Source of the DNA: Ferruginibacter sp. HRS2-29
GTDB taxonomy: Bacteria; Bacteroidota; Bacteroidia; Chitinophagales; Chitinophagaceae
NCBI RefSeq assembly: GCF_024343615.1
Contig: NZ_RJUB01000009.1
Coordinates: 18,863-82,862, forward strand
Direction: 5' to 3'
Length of the DNA stretch: 64,000 bases
In this document: one piece after another, positions 8,472 through 17,885 of the stretch
How the letters are laid out: each line of letters begins with the position of its first letter
Numbering within the stretch: position 1 is the stretch's first letter
Made by a program: the position numbers and the translations under genes
The notes under the pieces: generated by a model
Database searches by the model: none
Told to the model about the DNA's origin: nothing
Seen by the model: the letters and a program-made list of their open reading frames with translations, nothing else

Positions 8472-9737
8472 ATGAAGAAAATTTTTATGCTTTCGATACT
8501 GTTTGCTGTTTCGGCTCCGCTGTTTGCACAGTCACTGAAAGACATCGGTACATTGGTATTGCTTAATAAGTATGCTGATGCGAAAACAAGTGTAGACAAG
8601 TTCCTGGCAGAACCTAAAAACGAATCATCTGCCGATGCCTGGTATTACAAAGGGAGGATATACAATGCTTTGTCTTACGACACCGTTAATCCACGTATTG
8701 AAGCGATGGGATTGAAAAGTACTTCTTTCGACGCGTTCAAAAAATACCAGGTACTCGACGCAAAAGATACCAGGATGAAGGAAGAAGAAAATGCTTCTTT
8801 TCTGAATCTTTATTATGGTTTTTATGACCTTGGAGCGACATTCTTTAATAAAAAAGATTTCGATAATTCTACCAACGCTTTCAAAAAGGCATTGGAAGTA
8901 AGGGAATATATCAACAGCAAAAAGATCACTTATAAAGAGACAAATGTTTCCGCGATTGACACATCTCTTATCCTCAACGTGGCTATCGCGGCTACGCAGG
9001 CAAAAAAAACAAGTGAAGCAGCGGCCTATTACAAAAAGATAGTAGATGCCGGCATCGCAGGCCCGGGGTACCTGGAAGTATACCAGTTCCTGGCAGATTA
9101 TTATGCAAAAGCAAACGACCAGGCCAACCTGCAACCATTGCTTACACAGGCAAGGGCAAAATATCCCGAAAATGAATTCTGGGATGAAGTGGAATTGAAT
9201 ACCGTTCCAAAAAATACGGAAGACAAAACAGCTTTGTACGCGAAATACGACGAATTACTGGCGAAAAACCCTTCCAATTACAACCTGAATTACAACTATG
9301 CGGTAGAATATTACAACAGCTTGTATGGCAATGATGGCAAGCCTAAAGATCCTGTTGCCGCAAAAGCAAAGCTGACCTCAGTGCTTACTCAGGCCATCAA
9401 ATATGATAAAGGCGTGGATGCTACCGTGTTGATGACAAACCATCTTTACAACATTGCAGCCGACCTCAGCAGTGCTGCAGTAATGGTAAAAGGCACCAAA
9501 CCTGAAGATGTGAAAAAGAAGGCTGAACTTAAAAAACAGGCAAATGCGAAAATGGATGAACTGATCCCTTATGCAGAAAAAGCGCTGAAATATTACTCTG
9601 AACAACCAACCCTGAAAGGTATTCAGAAAGGTAACCAGAAGATCATCGTGGGTTACCTGATCGAGATTTATGGCATGAAAGGGGATAAGGCTAAAGTAGC
9701 GGAGTATGAGAAAGTGAAAGCAGGACTGCCGAATTAA
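8472..9737 (+). CDS. Exported TPR-like repeat protein
   Basis: Unrecognised 421-aa protein with a signal peptide (MKKIFMLSILFAVSAPLFAQ). The mature part is almost wholly helical, with tetratricopeptide-like units (DAWYYKGRIYNAL, AIAATQAKKTSEAAAYYKKI, NLNYNYAVEYYNSL) and a Lys/Ala-rich C-terminal helix pair. Such proteins usually act as periplasmic scaffolds; no enzymatic motif is seen. The last codon and stop (AAT TAA) run directly into the class B word element, and a perfect palindromic terminator follows. Confidence 0.85.
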   Translation: MKKIFMLSILFAVSAPLFAQSLKDIGTLVLLNKYADAKTSVDKFLAEPKNESSADAWYYKGRIYNALSYDTVNPRIEAMGLKSTSFDAFKKYQVLDAKDTRMKEEENASFLNLYYGFYDLGATFFNKKDFDNSTNAFKKALEVREYINSKKITYKETNVSAIDTSLILNVAIAATQAKKTSEAAAYYKKIVDAGIAGPGYLEVYQFLADYYAKANDQANLQPLLTQARAKYPENEFWDEVELNTVPKNTEDKTALYAKYDELLAKNPSNYNLNYNYAVEYYNSLYGNDGKPKDPVAAKAKLTSVLTQAIKYDKGVDATVLMTNHLYNIAADLSSAAVMVKGTKPEDVKKKAELKKQANAKMDELIPYAEKALKYYSEQPTLKGIQKGNQKIIVGYLIEIYGMKGDKAKVAEYEKVKAGLPN

Positions 9738-9837
9738 TTACGAATGTTCAATTACGAATTACGAATGAGGCCCTTTCAATTGAAAGGGCCTCTCGTTTTT
9801 ATAATTCTTAATTCTTGCTTGAGAATTCGTAATTGAT
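9736..9837. repeat. Word element class B (ATTACGAATTACGAA) around a terminator
   Basis: Arm 1 (9736-9766) is ATTACGAATGTTC plus two ATTACGAA copies. Arm 2 (9823-9837) is GAATTCGTAATTGAT. The perfect terminator palindrome at 9767-9792 sits between them. Confidence 0.8.
9767..9797 (+). terminator. Perfect palindromic terminator between convergent genes
   Basis: A 26-bp perfect palindrome (GAGGCCCTTTCAA and its complement) is followed by TCGTTTTT. It serves the plus-strand TPR gene. On the minus strand the T-tract is poor. Confidence 0.85.
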
Positions 9838-10694
9838 TACTGTCCCATCCTCAATTCCACTCTTCCGCCTTGTCCGCCGCCAAACATATTCTGCATTTCT
9901 TTCATCGGCTTTACTTCAAAATCTTTCGGAATTTCGAATTCTTTATCTGCTATTTCTTTGCTGATATCGATCTTACTTACTTCAACGGTCATTTTTCTTC
10001 CGCGGGGCATTTTGGCTTCGTAAGCCATTACAAAACCATCTACTTTATCAAACCCGTTGGTAGAGCCGAACCCACCGAAACCCATGGTACCACCGGTTGA
10101 ATGGAGGTTCTGCAATTTTATCTCTGGTGTATACCAGATAGCGTTTGAATCTTTGATACCAAGGATCCTTGTAGTAACCACGTATGCTTTTTTACAGGTG
10201 TAACCGGCAATTTTTTTGGTTTCATCAGTGGTATGCACTTCGATCTTGTTTTCGCTGGAAGCCGGCCTTGTCCTTACGGTAGCACCGCTATCCACTTTGC
10301 GGTTCTGCATCATGCTGTCCATCCTTTTGCGCATCTGCGCCTGCTCTTCGTCGGATACATAAAAACCGGTTTTGCGACCCATCATTTCCAGCAGGGTGGT
10401 AGTAACTTTGGTGTTGTTGTTGCGGATGATCGTAGAGCGCCCCATATCAGTCTTGATGATGGTTTTCACCAGGTCGTTCTTGAGATAGGTGGTCGACTTT
10501 GTTTCTCCGTCGCCAAAATTCCGGAACATCTGGCCGGGCCCGCCGGCCCCCTGGTTCTGAACATTCTGTAATTCGTCTTCTTCCGGAGCAATCACGGTAG
10601 TAGTGGTGGTAACGGTAGCCTGGGAGATCAATTTTGGCTGGGCCGCTGCCGCAAGGCTTCCCGTAACCAGGGAAAGCAGTAAAAATAATTTCAT
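9837..10694 (-). CDS. Exported GLPGLI/DUF4412-like protein
   Basis: Secreted or periplasmic protein of 285 aa with a signal peptide (MKLFLLLSLVTGSLAAAAQ). Features of the GLPGLI/DUF4412 type are visible: an early strand pairing (TYLKNDLVKTIIKTDMGRSTIIRNNNTKVTTTLLEMMGRKTGF is spread over residues 65-110), then IAGYTCKKAYV and IWYTPEI, which is the family's hallmark 'xxGYxCKKA' followed by a tryptophan motif. The function of this family is unknown. A Gly/Met-rich stretch near the C-terminus (MFGGGQGGRVELRMGQ) is low-complexity. The stop is followed directly by the class B word arm. Confidence 0.75.
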   Translation of the reverse strand: MKLFLLLSLVTGSLAAAAQPKLISQATVTTTTTVIAPEEDELQNVQNQGAGGPGQMFRNFGDGETKSTTYLKNDLVKTIIKTDMGRSTIIRNNNTKVTTTLLEMMGRKTGFYVSDEEQAQMRKRMDSMMQNRKVDSGATVRTRPASSENKIEVHTTDETKKIAGYTCKKAYVVTTRILGIKDSNAIWYTPEIKLQNLHSTGGTMGFGGFGSTNGFDKVDGFVMAYEAKMPRGRKMTVEVSKIDISKEIADKEFEIPKDFEVKPMKEMQNMFGGGQGGRVELRMGQ

Positions 10695-10786
10695 TGGTCT
10701 GTTTTTAGGCTGTAAAAATAATGGGGGAAAGTCTATTTTAGAATAAATGGAAATATTTTAACATTTACGATTGCTTTCGTAAAGCG

Positions 10787-10919
10787 TATGCTGGTCACTG
10801 GATGCGGGTTCTTATTTTTGTAAATACATTGCTATTTTCTATACTATGTCCATAATTCGTCATTAAACCTGGAAATATCACAAAGCCATTTATAGCAGTA
10901 TTTCCAGCAACCAGCATCT
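10787..10919. repeat. Word element class I, two arms between divergent genes
   Basis: TATGCTGGTCACTGGATGC (10787-10805) and CCAGCAACCAGCATC (10905-10919) are reverse-complementary class I words with a loop of about 100 nt. The remainder of 10695-11042 holds a TATTTTTG at 10813-10820 and the smc promoter box, and no gene. Confidence 0.65.
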
Positions 10920-11010
10920 ATTCACAACCTTTCCACATTTTTACCCTCCCCCTGTGAATAACTCGGTATAAATACACTATAGCCTCCCTGCATCTTACCG
11001 TGAGTTAAAT

Positions 11011-11018
11011 TATATTTG
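11011..11018 (+). promoter_or_regulatory. Putative -7 element of smc
   Basis: TATATTTG is an exact TAnnTTTG match; no clear -33 box is seen. Transcription from about 11022 would exclude a TTG start at 11016, which overlaps the box, and so supports the GTG at 11043. Confidence 0.5.
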
Positions 11019-11042
11019 CCGTCTTACTTAAAACAGAAAATA

Positions 11043-14000
11043 GTGCGTTTAAAGAGTCTAGAAATCAAAGGATTTAAAAGTTTTGCCGATAAGACCGTGT
11101 TGAATTTCGACGAGGGCATCACCGGGGTTATCGGGCCGAACGGCTGCGGAAAAAGTAATATTATCGACAGTATCCGCTGGGTGATCGGGGAACATAAGAT
11201 CAGTAACCTTCGTAGTGAAAACCTCGAGAGCCTCGTCTTCAATGGAAGCAAATCGCGTAGCGCCAGCGGCCTTGCCGAAGTGAGCCTCACGTTTGAAAAT
11301 ACCAAGAACCTGTTGCCAACGGAGTTCAATACCGTCACCATTACCCGTAAATATTACAAAAGTGGTGAAAGCGAGTATCGCCTCAACGATGTAGCCTGCC
11401 GTTTGAAAGATATCCATAACCTGTTCATGGATACCGGTGTGAGCACCGATAGTTATGCCATCATCGAATTGGGGATGGTAGATGATATCATCAAGGATAA
11501 GGAAAACAGCCGTAGGAAAATGCTGGAACAGGCTGCGGGCATCACTATTTACAAAACACGTAAAAAGGAAGCCAAACTGAAGCTGGATGCAACGGAGCAG
11601 GATCTTGCCCGTATTGAAGATCTGTTGTTTGAGATCAACAACCAGCTGAAAAGTCTCGAAAGCCAGGCCAGGAAAGCAGAGAAATATTTTGAAATAAAAA
11701 AGGAATATAAGGAAGTCAGCATCGAGCTGGCCAAAGCAGCCCTCGAAGGTTTTAATGTGACCTACAAGGAGCTCAATGAGCAGCAGCAGCAGGAAGTGGA
11801 TAAACGTATCGAACTCGAAACGTCTATCGCCAAAGAAGATGCGGCGCTGGAAAGTGAAAAGCTGGCTTTTGTGGAAAAGGAAAAAGCCTTGCAGCAGATG
11901 CAGCATTCTTACAACGAAATGCTGGATAAAGTGCGCAATAAGGAAAACGAAAAGAACCTCAGCACACAACGCCTTCAATACCTGAAGGAAAGGAAAGCGA
12001 ACCTGGATGATTTCCTGCAGAAAGCGGGCGGGCAACTGAAAGGGCTGGAAGAAAGCATCAGCTTTACCGGTGCCCAGATCGCTGATGAACAGGTGAAGGT
12101 GGAAGAACTGGAAGAAAAATTACAGGACCTGAAAGATGCGGTGGAAGACAAACGCCGTGTGTTCGACGATAAGCGCAGCACCATAGATACATTGCGCCGC
12201 GACAACCAGGCGATACAGCGCAACCAGTTTGATGCAGAGAAAAAAGTGGCGATCGCCGATACTTCTATCCAGAACCTGCAGCGTACCATCGCCCAGATCC
12301 AGGAAGAAAAATCGCAGCGCCAGGCACAGCTGAAAGAACTGGAGGCAGATAAAAAAGTGAAAGAAGAAGAACTGGAACTGAAAAAGTCTGACCTCGAACA
12401 GTTACAACAACAACACGAACAAACCAAAGAACAGATATTGCAGACGCAAAACCTCATGGAAGGGATGCGTAATAACCTTGCGGAAGAAAGCCGCAAGTTG
12501 GATGCTAAAACAAATGAGCACGATCTGCTGAAAAGCCTTGTCGACAGCATGGAAGGTTATCCTGAAAGCGTAAAATTCCTGCACAAGAACGAAGGCTGGA
12601 ACCACACTGCGCCGTTGCTATCCGATATCATTTATGTAAAAGAACAGTACAGGGCAGCAGTGGAAAACGTGCTGGAGCCATACCTGAACTATTACGTTGT
12701 AAACAACCTGAAAGAGGGTTTGCAGGCCGTTCATCTGTTGGATGATAATAAAAAAGGAAAGGCCAATTTCTTCCTGCTGGATAAATTCCAGGATGCTGTG
12801 GAAACACATCAACCCGCGAATACGATTCCTGCATTGGATGTGATAGAGATCGACGGACAATATTCAAAACTGGCGCAACACCTGCTGGGCAATGTTTTCA
12901 TCGCGGAAAGCGAAGATGCATTGGAAAACAGCAATGGCGCTGTAGTATTGGAAAAGACAGGTAAATATGTAAAAGGAAAATATTCCATTACCGGCGGAAG
13001 TGTAGGATTATTTGAAGGCAAAAAGATCGGCCGTGCAAAGAACCTTGAAAAATTACAGGAAGAAATTGCGGCGCAGCATGCTATCGTAAATGGTCTGAAA
13101 GCCGATATCCAGCAACGTCATAACGAAGTGATCTCTTTCAACGAACAACTGAAAGAAAATGCCATCAAGCAGACTCAGCAGGACATCAACAACCTGACCA
13201 ATCTTGTTTTCTCTTTACAAAACAAGATCGAAAACCTGCACCACCTGGAAACTACCAGCACCAACAGGGTAGAAGAGCTCAGCACACAACTGGATAATAA
13301 CAGGGAAGCGATCTCTACTACCAGGGATGAGCTGGATAAATTCAATACGCAGCTGGAAGAACTTGCTGATAAATTGCAGGCGATCGAGCTGGATTACGCT
13401 TCAGCGGAACAGGAATATAATTTTGCCACCACTACTTACAATGACAGCAACCTGCAGTTTACGAAGCAGCAGAGTAAAGTGGTATCCTTAAAACAGGAGT
13501 TGGAGTTCAAGAGCAATCAGCTTCGAGAACTGACGGTACAGGTGGAAAGCAGCAACAGTCAACTGACAGAAGCTGCTACCAGTATTGAAGAAACAGCCGA
13601 TGTGCTGAAAGAGCTGGAGTTGCTGGTGGTAACGATGTTCCAGAATAAGGATGCGGAGGAAAAGAAACTGAACGAAGCCGACCAGGAATATTATAACCTG
13701 CGTAATGCGCTTACCGAAAAGGAAAGTGAGCTGAGGCACAAGCAGAAATCGAAAGAAGGGATCGATCATTTACTGAACGAAATAAAAGATAAATTAACTG
13801 ATCTCAAATTGCAGCTTGCAGGTATGAAAGAACGCCTGAGCGTTGAGTTCAAAGTGGACCTTGATGAGATCATCGATCAGCCACGTACCGGTGATGTTGC
13901 GCTGGAAGACCTGCAGGAAAAGAACGAGCGTATGAAAAAGCGTTTGGAAAATATGGGTGAGGTAAACCCGACTGCGATCGAAGCATATACGGAAATGAAG

Positions 14001-14558
14001 AAACGTTACGAATTCATCCTCGAACAAAAAGATGATCTTGTAACGGCGAAAGACAGCCTGATGCAGACGATACAGGAAGTGGAAGCTACGGCCAATCAGC
14101 AATTCCTGGATACGTTCAACCAGACAAGGGAGAATTTCCAGAAAGTGTTCAAAGCATTGTTTACCGATGAAGATACCGCAGACATGGTGCTGGTAGATCC
14201 CGAAAACCTTGCTGAGACTGGTATCGACATTGTTGCCAAACCTAAAGGAAAACGTCCTAGCAGTATCGGCCAGCTGAGTGGGGGAGAAAAGACCCTTACC
14301 GCTACGGCATTGTTGTTTGCGATCTACCTGATCAAGCCGGCCCCGTTCTGTATCCTCGATGAGGTGGATGCGCCGCTGGATGACGCTAACGTTGGTAAGT
14401 TCACCAACATGATCAAACAGTTCAGCGAAAATTCGCAGTTCATCATTGTTACGCACAACAAACAAACCATGAGCGCTGTAGATGTGATCTACGGTGTAAC
14501 GATGCAGGAGGCAGGTGTGAGTAAGCTGGTGCCGGTGGATTTCAGGAGTTTGAATTAA
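11043..14558 (+). CDS. smc: Chromosome partition protein SMC
   Basis: ATPase of the bacterial condensin, which organises and segregates the chromosome with ScpA and ScpB (not in this window). The protein is 1171 aa from the GTG at 11043 (MRLKSLEIKGFKSFADKT, the standard SMC N-terminus). Walker A is GPNGCGKS (31-38). Long coiled coils (about 165-500 and 665-1000) flank the hinge (about 515-635). The C-terminal head holds the signature LSGGEKTLTATAL and Walker B FCILDEVDAPLDDANV. An alternative TTG at 11016 lies inside the promoter box and is rejected. A class A word element and a terminator follow. Confidence 0.96.
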   Translation: MRLKSLEIKGFKSFADKTVLNFDEGITGVIGPNGCGKSNIIDSIRWVIGEHKISNLRSENLESLVFNGSKSRSASGLAEVSLTFENTKNLLPTEFNTVTITRKYYKSGESEYRLNDVACRLKDIHNLFMDTGVSTDSYAIIELGMVDDIIKDKENSRRKMLEQAAGITIYKTRKKEAKLKLDATEQDLARIEDLLFEINNQLKSLESQARKAEKYFEIKKEYKEVSIELAKAALEGFNVTYKELNEQQQQEVDKRIELETSIAKEDAALESEKLAFVEKEKALQQMQHSYNEMLDKVRNKENEKNLSTQRLQYLKERKANLDDFLQKAGGQLKGLEESISFTGAQIADEQVKVEELEEKLQDLKDAVEDKRRVFDDKRSTIDTLRRDNQAIQRNQFDAEKKVAIADTSIQNLQRTIAQIQEEKSQRQAQLKELEADKKVKEEELELKKSDLEQLQQQHEQTKEQILQTQNLMEGMRNNLAEESRKLDAKTNEHDLLKSLVDSMEGYPESVKFLHKNEGWNHTAPLLSDIIYVKEQYRAAVENVLEPYLNYYVVNNLKEGLQAVHLLDDNKKGKANFFLLDKFQDAVETHQPANTIPALDVIEIDGQYSKLAQHLLGNVFIAESEDALENSNGAVVLEKTGKYVKGKYSITGGSVGLFEGKKIGRAKNLEKLQEEIAAQHAIVNGLKADIQQRHNEVISFNEQLKENAIKQTQQDINNLTNLVFSLQNKIENLHHLETTSTNRVEELSTQLDNNREAISTTRDELDKFNTQLEELADKLQAIELDYASAEQEYNFATTTYNDSNLQFTKQQSKVVSLKQELEFKSNQLRELTVQVESSNSQLTEAATSIEETADVLKELELLVVTMFQNKDAEEKKLNEADQEYYNLRNALTEKESELRHKQKSKEGIDHLLNEIKDKLTDLKLQLAGMKERLSVEFKVDLDEIIDQPRTGDVALEDLQEKNERMKKRLENMGEVNPTAIEAYTEMKKRYEFILEQKDDLVTAKDSLMQTIQEVEATANQQFLDTFNQTRENFQKVFKALFTDEDTADMVLVDPENLAETGIDIVAKPKGKRPSSIGQLSGGEKTLTATALLFAIYLIKPAPFCILDEVDAPLDDANVGKFTNMIKQFSENSQFIIVTHNKQTMSAVDVIYGVTMQEAGVSKLVPVDFRSLN

Positions 14559-14561
14559 ATA

Positions 14562-14763
14562 ACACGAATTTTGCGAATTGCACGGATTACACGAATTATA
14601 AAACCCCGCATTGCGGGGTTTATTTTTGGGGCATTGTATTTGAGTAAATTCATATGTTAGTAAACTACGCCATTAATCTTTTTGGTTCATCCATTTAATA
14701 AATGAAATTTGTGTCCGTAAAATAATTCGTGTAATTCGTGCAATTAGTAATAATTCGTGTAAT
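14562..14763. repeat. Word element class A (AATTCGTGTAATTCG) around a terminator
   Basis: Arm 1 (14562-14600) has ACACGAATT, GCGAATTGCACGGATT and ACACGAATT. Arm 2 (14713-14763) has AATTCGTGTAATTCGTGC and AATTCGTGTAAT. The smc terminator lies inside, and arm 2 ends 9 nt before the next ATG. Confidence 0.85.
14601..14627 (+). terminator. Intrinsic terminator after smc
   Basis: AAACCCCGC, loop ATT, GCGGGGTTT, then ATTTTT. Confidence 0.9.
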
Positions 14764-14771
14764 AAAAAAAT

Positions 14772-15104
14772 ATGCTTAAAACCATCCTCCTCCTCACCAC
14801 CTCCAATTTCTTCATGACCTATGCGTGGTATGGCAATACAAAAACAAGTACCCTTCCCACCTGGAAACTCATCCTGCTTTGCTGGGGGATCGCTTTTTTT
14901 GAATATTGTTTCATGGTACCTGCCAACAGGATCGGCTTTCAGAACGGCTTCAGCGGGTTTCAACTGAAGATGACACAGGAAGTGATCACGCTGGTGGTGT
15001 TTTCCCTGTTCGCTGTATTCTGGCTGAAGGAGCCATTCCACTGGAAATACCTGGTAAGCTTCGCGTTCCTGCTGGGCGCCGTTTATTTTATGTTTAAGAA
15101 GTGA
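14772..15104 (+). CDS. DMT-family protein (DUF486), four-helix membrane protein
   Basis: Small inner-membrane protein of 110 aa with four predicted helices (about 2-22, 33-52, 65-85, 90-108). MLKTILLLTTSNFFMTYAWYGN, the W-G-I-AFFEYCFMVPANRIG segment and QLKMTQEVITL are typical of the DUF486 family related to small multidrug resistance and DMT transporters. No substrate is known. The gene lies between class A and class O word elements; the latter begins right at its stop codon. Confidence 0.88.
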   Translation: MLKTILLLTTSNFFMTYAWYGNTKTSTLPTWKLILLCWGIAFFEYCFMVPANRIGFQNGFSGFQLKMTQEVITLVVFSLFAVFWLKEPFHWKYLVSFAFLLGAVYFMFKK

Positions 15105-15105
15105 C

Positions 15106-15243
15106 GAACCCTAAATCCCCTAAGGGGGGCTTTACCGCAGCGGAGAATAACCGCGAAAGGAGCAATGACAAAATATTTTTAGGGTTCAGTCTACGCGTAA
15201 TTTTCGCTTCGGTCGAAGTCCCCTTTAGGGGATTTAGGGGTTC
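15106..15243. repeat. Word element class O (GAACCCCTAAATCCCC), two arms
   Basis: Arm 1 (15106-15132, GAACCCTAAATCCCC with TAAGGGGGGCTT) and arm 2 (15216-15243) are near-perfect reverse complements over about 27 bp; each arm is itself palindromic (CCCCTAAAGGGG). Arm 2 overlaps the last codons of the YCF48-like gene and supplies its Asn-Pro-stop. Confidence 0.9.
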
Positions 15244-16229
15244 AATTTCCCGATCCTTCCGCCACCTCCCGCAAAAAATACTGCCTTGCCTTTTTTTGCT
15301 TTTCGCACCACATGAAAGCCGGTGGTACTAATGGATGTAAATGTTTTTCCATCATCCGTGCTGATGTCAACGCCATTCAAACCGCAGGTGATCCATTTTT
15401 GTTTTCCGCAATATTCTACGCAGCTACGGTACCCGGAGGGATTTTTTAGCGGGGTTTGCCAGCTCGTTCCGCCATCGGTTGTATATACACAATTCAGGTT
15501 GCTGCTGTCTTTTGTTGTAAAATCGCCCCCCGCCACCATGAATGTTTTGCTATCCTTCACCGCGATGGAATTGGCACCCGTGCTTTCCTTGCCTTGGAGC
15601 AACGGAAGTTTTATTTTTTTATCCCTGATAAAAACATTGGAAACAATTCCGCCACTGATGAAGATAGCTTCCGACCTGTTGAGCTTGCGGATATTGGTAC
15701 CACTGCTGGCAAAACAGACTTCGCCGCTATCGGCAACCGGCCGTTTACCAAAAGGAAGATCCTGCCAGCTTACACCGCCATCGAATGTACGGGCGATGAA
15801 AAACCGGCCGCCAATGGGGTCGCCGATGACGATACCACTTTGTTCGTTCCAGAATTCCATCGCATCCAGAAAGATACCCTTATCATTATTCTGGTAAACT
15901 TTCGTCCAGTTTTCACCACCATCGGTAGTTCGTAAAATGTAAGCCGGCGAATCAATGCCCATGATCACCGCGTTCTTTTTATCAAATGCTTCTATATCCC
16001 TGAAATCCATTTTTTCATAACCCTTTACCGTTATCCATTTCCAATTTTCGCCACCATCGACACTTACTGCCACCGTCCCATTACTACCGCTTGCCCATAC
16101 TATCTTATCGTTCACTACGCTTAATCCACGCATACTGGTTTTAGTGCCACTAGTAAGTAATTTCACAGATTGAGCATTTACGTTGCCCAACGCCAGTGAA
16201 ATGAGTATCAAAATGATTATTTTCTTCAT
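15234..16229 (-). CDS. Exported YCF48-like beta-propeller protein
   Basis: Secreted 331-aa protein with a signal peptide (MKKIIILILISLALGNVNAQ). The mature part is a beta-propeller with repeated BNR/YCF48-type blades: VSVDGGENWKWITV, LRTTDGGENWTKVY, RTFDGGVSWQDL, YTTDGGTSWQTP and ISTDDGKTFTSI. Homologues are often labelled oxidoreductase or photosystem II assembly-like, but no redox motif is visible. A role as a periplasmic assembly or binding protein is only an inference. Its C-terminal NP and stop come from the class O word element. Confidence 0.85.
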   Translation of the reverse strand: MKKIIILILISLALGNVNAQSVKLLTSGTKTSMRGLSVVNDKIVWASGSNGTVAVSVDGGENWKWITVKGYEKMDFRDIEAFDKKNAVIMGIDSPAYILRTTDGGENWTKVYQNNDKGIFLDAMEFWNEQSGIVIGDPIGGRFFIARTFDGGVSWQDLPFGKRPVADSGEVCFASSGTNIRKLNRSEAIFISGGIVSNVFIRDKKIKLPLLQGKESTGANSIAVKDSKTFMVAGGDFTTKDSSNLNCVYTTDGGTSWQTPLKNPSGYRSCVEYCGKQKWITCGLNGVDISTDDGKTFTSISTTGFHVVRKAKKGKAVFFAGGGGRIGKLNP

Positions 16230-16302
16230 ATAATTGTCCTGAATGATAGATTATAAAATCTTTGCTGCATGAATAAATTAACGGAGTAATATGACTGCAT
16301 TT

Positions 16303-16339
16303 TAATTCGTGTAATTCGCATAATTCGTGCAATTCGTGT
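16303..16339. repeat. Word element class A, single arm between divergent genes
   Basis: AATTCGTGTAATTCGCATAA and AATTCGTGCAATTCGTG repeat the class A word four times. The hutH -7 box begins 3 nt downstream. Confidence 0.75.
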
Positions 16340-16341
16340 CT

Positions 16342-16349
16342 TACATTTG
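16342..16349 (+). promoter_or_regulatory. Putative -7 element of hutH operon
   Basis: TACATTTG matches TAnnTTTG; the -33 region falls inside the class A word and has no TTTG. The leader to the ATG at 16389 would be about 36 nt. Confidence 0.45.
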
Positions 16350-16388
16350 CCCAAGTTAAAATATTTCGATCATCAGCCAAAACTTATA

Positions 16389-17885
16389 ATGAGCTACAAT
16401 TATTTGCCACTCGACCGGAAGCATACAGACTTTCAGCAGATCAAAAATCTTCTCGCTTTCGATCAGCATGTATCCATCACTTTTGATGCACACGAACGCA
16501 TCATCAAATGCCGGAGATACCTGGATGAAAAAGTAAAAGGTTCGGATGCTTTATTTTACGGGATCAATACCGGTTTTGGTTTTTTACAGAATGTGAAGAT
16601 CGATAATACGCAACTCGAACAATTACAAAGCAACCTGTTGAAATCGCATGCCTGCGGCCTTGGCGAAGAAGTGCCGAAAGAGATTGTTAAGCTGATGGTG
16701 ATGTTGAAAATAAAATCATTGAGTTACGGCCATTCGGGGGTACAGATCGATACGGTGAACAGGCTGATGGATATGTACAATAATGATGTATTGCCTGTCA
16801 TTTTCACACAAGGCTCGCTCGGCGCTTCCGGCGATCTTGCCCCGCTCAGTCACCTCAGCCTACCATTGATCGGGCTTGGCGAAGTGATGCACGAAGGAAA
16901 AAAATATCCGGCATCGGAAATACTGAAAAAATTCGACTGGCAGCCGATCGCTTTGCAAAGCAAGGAGGGCCTGGCGCTTATCAACGGCACACAGTTCATG
17001 AGTGCTTACGGACTCCACAATCTTATCCGGTGCCATCGCCTGCTGCAATGGGCGAATATCATCGCGGCTATCAGTTTCGATGGATTTGATGGTATACTTG
17101 AGCCGCTCAATCCCAACATACATGCCGTAAGGCCACACGCCGGGCAAGTGAATACTGCCGCCACTTTGCGACGTTTGTTAAATGGAAGTGCCATCGCCCT
17201 GCAAAAAAAATCGCAGGTGCAGGATCCGTATTCTTTCCGCTGCATTCCGCAGGTACATGGGGCTACAGAAGATACGATCCGTTATGTAGAATCCATTTTC
17301 ATACAAGAGATCAACGCGGTGACCGACAATCCGAATATTTTCCCCGATGAAGACCTGATCGTTAGTGGTGGAAATTTTCACGGGCAGCCGTTGGCGTTAG
17401 GCCTCGATTTTTTAAGCATCGCCATGAGCGAACTTGCGAACATCAGCGAAAGAAGGACTTACCAACTCATCAGCGGACAACGCAATCTGCCTGCATTCCT
17501 GGTAAAAAATCCCGGGTTGAATTCTGGTTTCATGATACCGCAATACACGGCCGCGGGGATCGTCAGTGAAAACAAACAACTTTGTACACCCGCGAGTGTT
17601 GACAGTATCAGCAGCAGCAACAACCAGGAAGATCATGTGAGCATGGGGGCTAATGCGGCCACCAAATGCAAACGCGTGATCGATAACGTGGAAAAAGTAT
17701 TGGCGATCGAATTGCTGACAGCCGTACAGGCCATCGACTTCAGAAGGCCATTGCAGTCTTCGCCCGAACTGGAGAAGGTCATTACTGCGTTCCGCGAAAA
17801 AGTGAGCTTCAATGAAACGGACAGGATCCTGCATGATGATATGCTGGCAGCAATTGAATTTATAAAAGCAGATCCGCAGATATGA
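16389..17885 (+). CDS. hutH: Histidine ammonia-lyase
   Basis: Catalyses L-histidine to urocanate plus ammonia, the first step of histidine degradation, in the cytoplasm. The protein is 498 aa from the ATG at 16389; a TTG at 16347 overlaps the promoter box and is rejected. The MIO cofactor would form from A146-S147-G148 in GSLGASGDLAPLSHL. YGINTGFG (57-64), QDPYSFRCIPQVHGA and a NNQEDHVSMG-type segment are all family hallmarks. The stop overlaps the next ATG (ATGA), so it is coupled to a lipoprotein gene. hutU follows 1.9 kb on; hutI and the last pathway step are not in the window. Confidence 0.95.
   Translation: MSYNYLPLDRKHTDFQQIKNLLAFDQHVSITFDAHERIIKCRRYLDEKVKGSDALFYGINTGFGFLQNVKIDNTQLEQLQSNLLKSHACGLGEEVPKEIVKLMVMLKIKSLSYGHSGVQIDTVNRLMDMYNNDVLPVIFTQGSLGASGDLAPLSHLSLPLIGLGEVMHEGKKYPASEILKKFDWQPIALQSKEGLALINGTQFMSAYGLHNLIRCHRLLQWANIIAAISFDGFDGILEPLNPNIHAVRPHAGQVNTAATLRRLLNGSAIALQKKSQVQDPYSFRCIPQVHGATEDTIRYVESIFIQEINAVTDNPNIFPDEDLIVSGGNFHGQPLALGLDFLSIAMSELANISERRTYQLISGQRNLPAFLVKNPGLNSGFMIPQYTAAGIVSENKQLCTPASVDSISSSNNQEDHVSMGANAATKCKRVIDNVEKVLAIELLTAVQAIDFRRPLQSSPELEKVITAFREKVSFNETDRILHDDMLAAIEFIKADPQI

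Noticed and set aside
11016..11042. TTG start for smc
   Set aside because: It overlaps a -7 promoter box; GTG at 11043 gives the conserved SMC N-terminus.
11058..12035. 325-codon open frame opposite smc
   Set aside because: Antisense to the SMC head and coiled coil; no domain recognisable.
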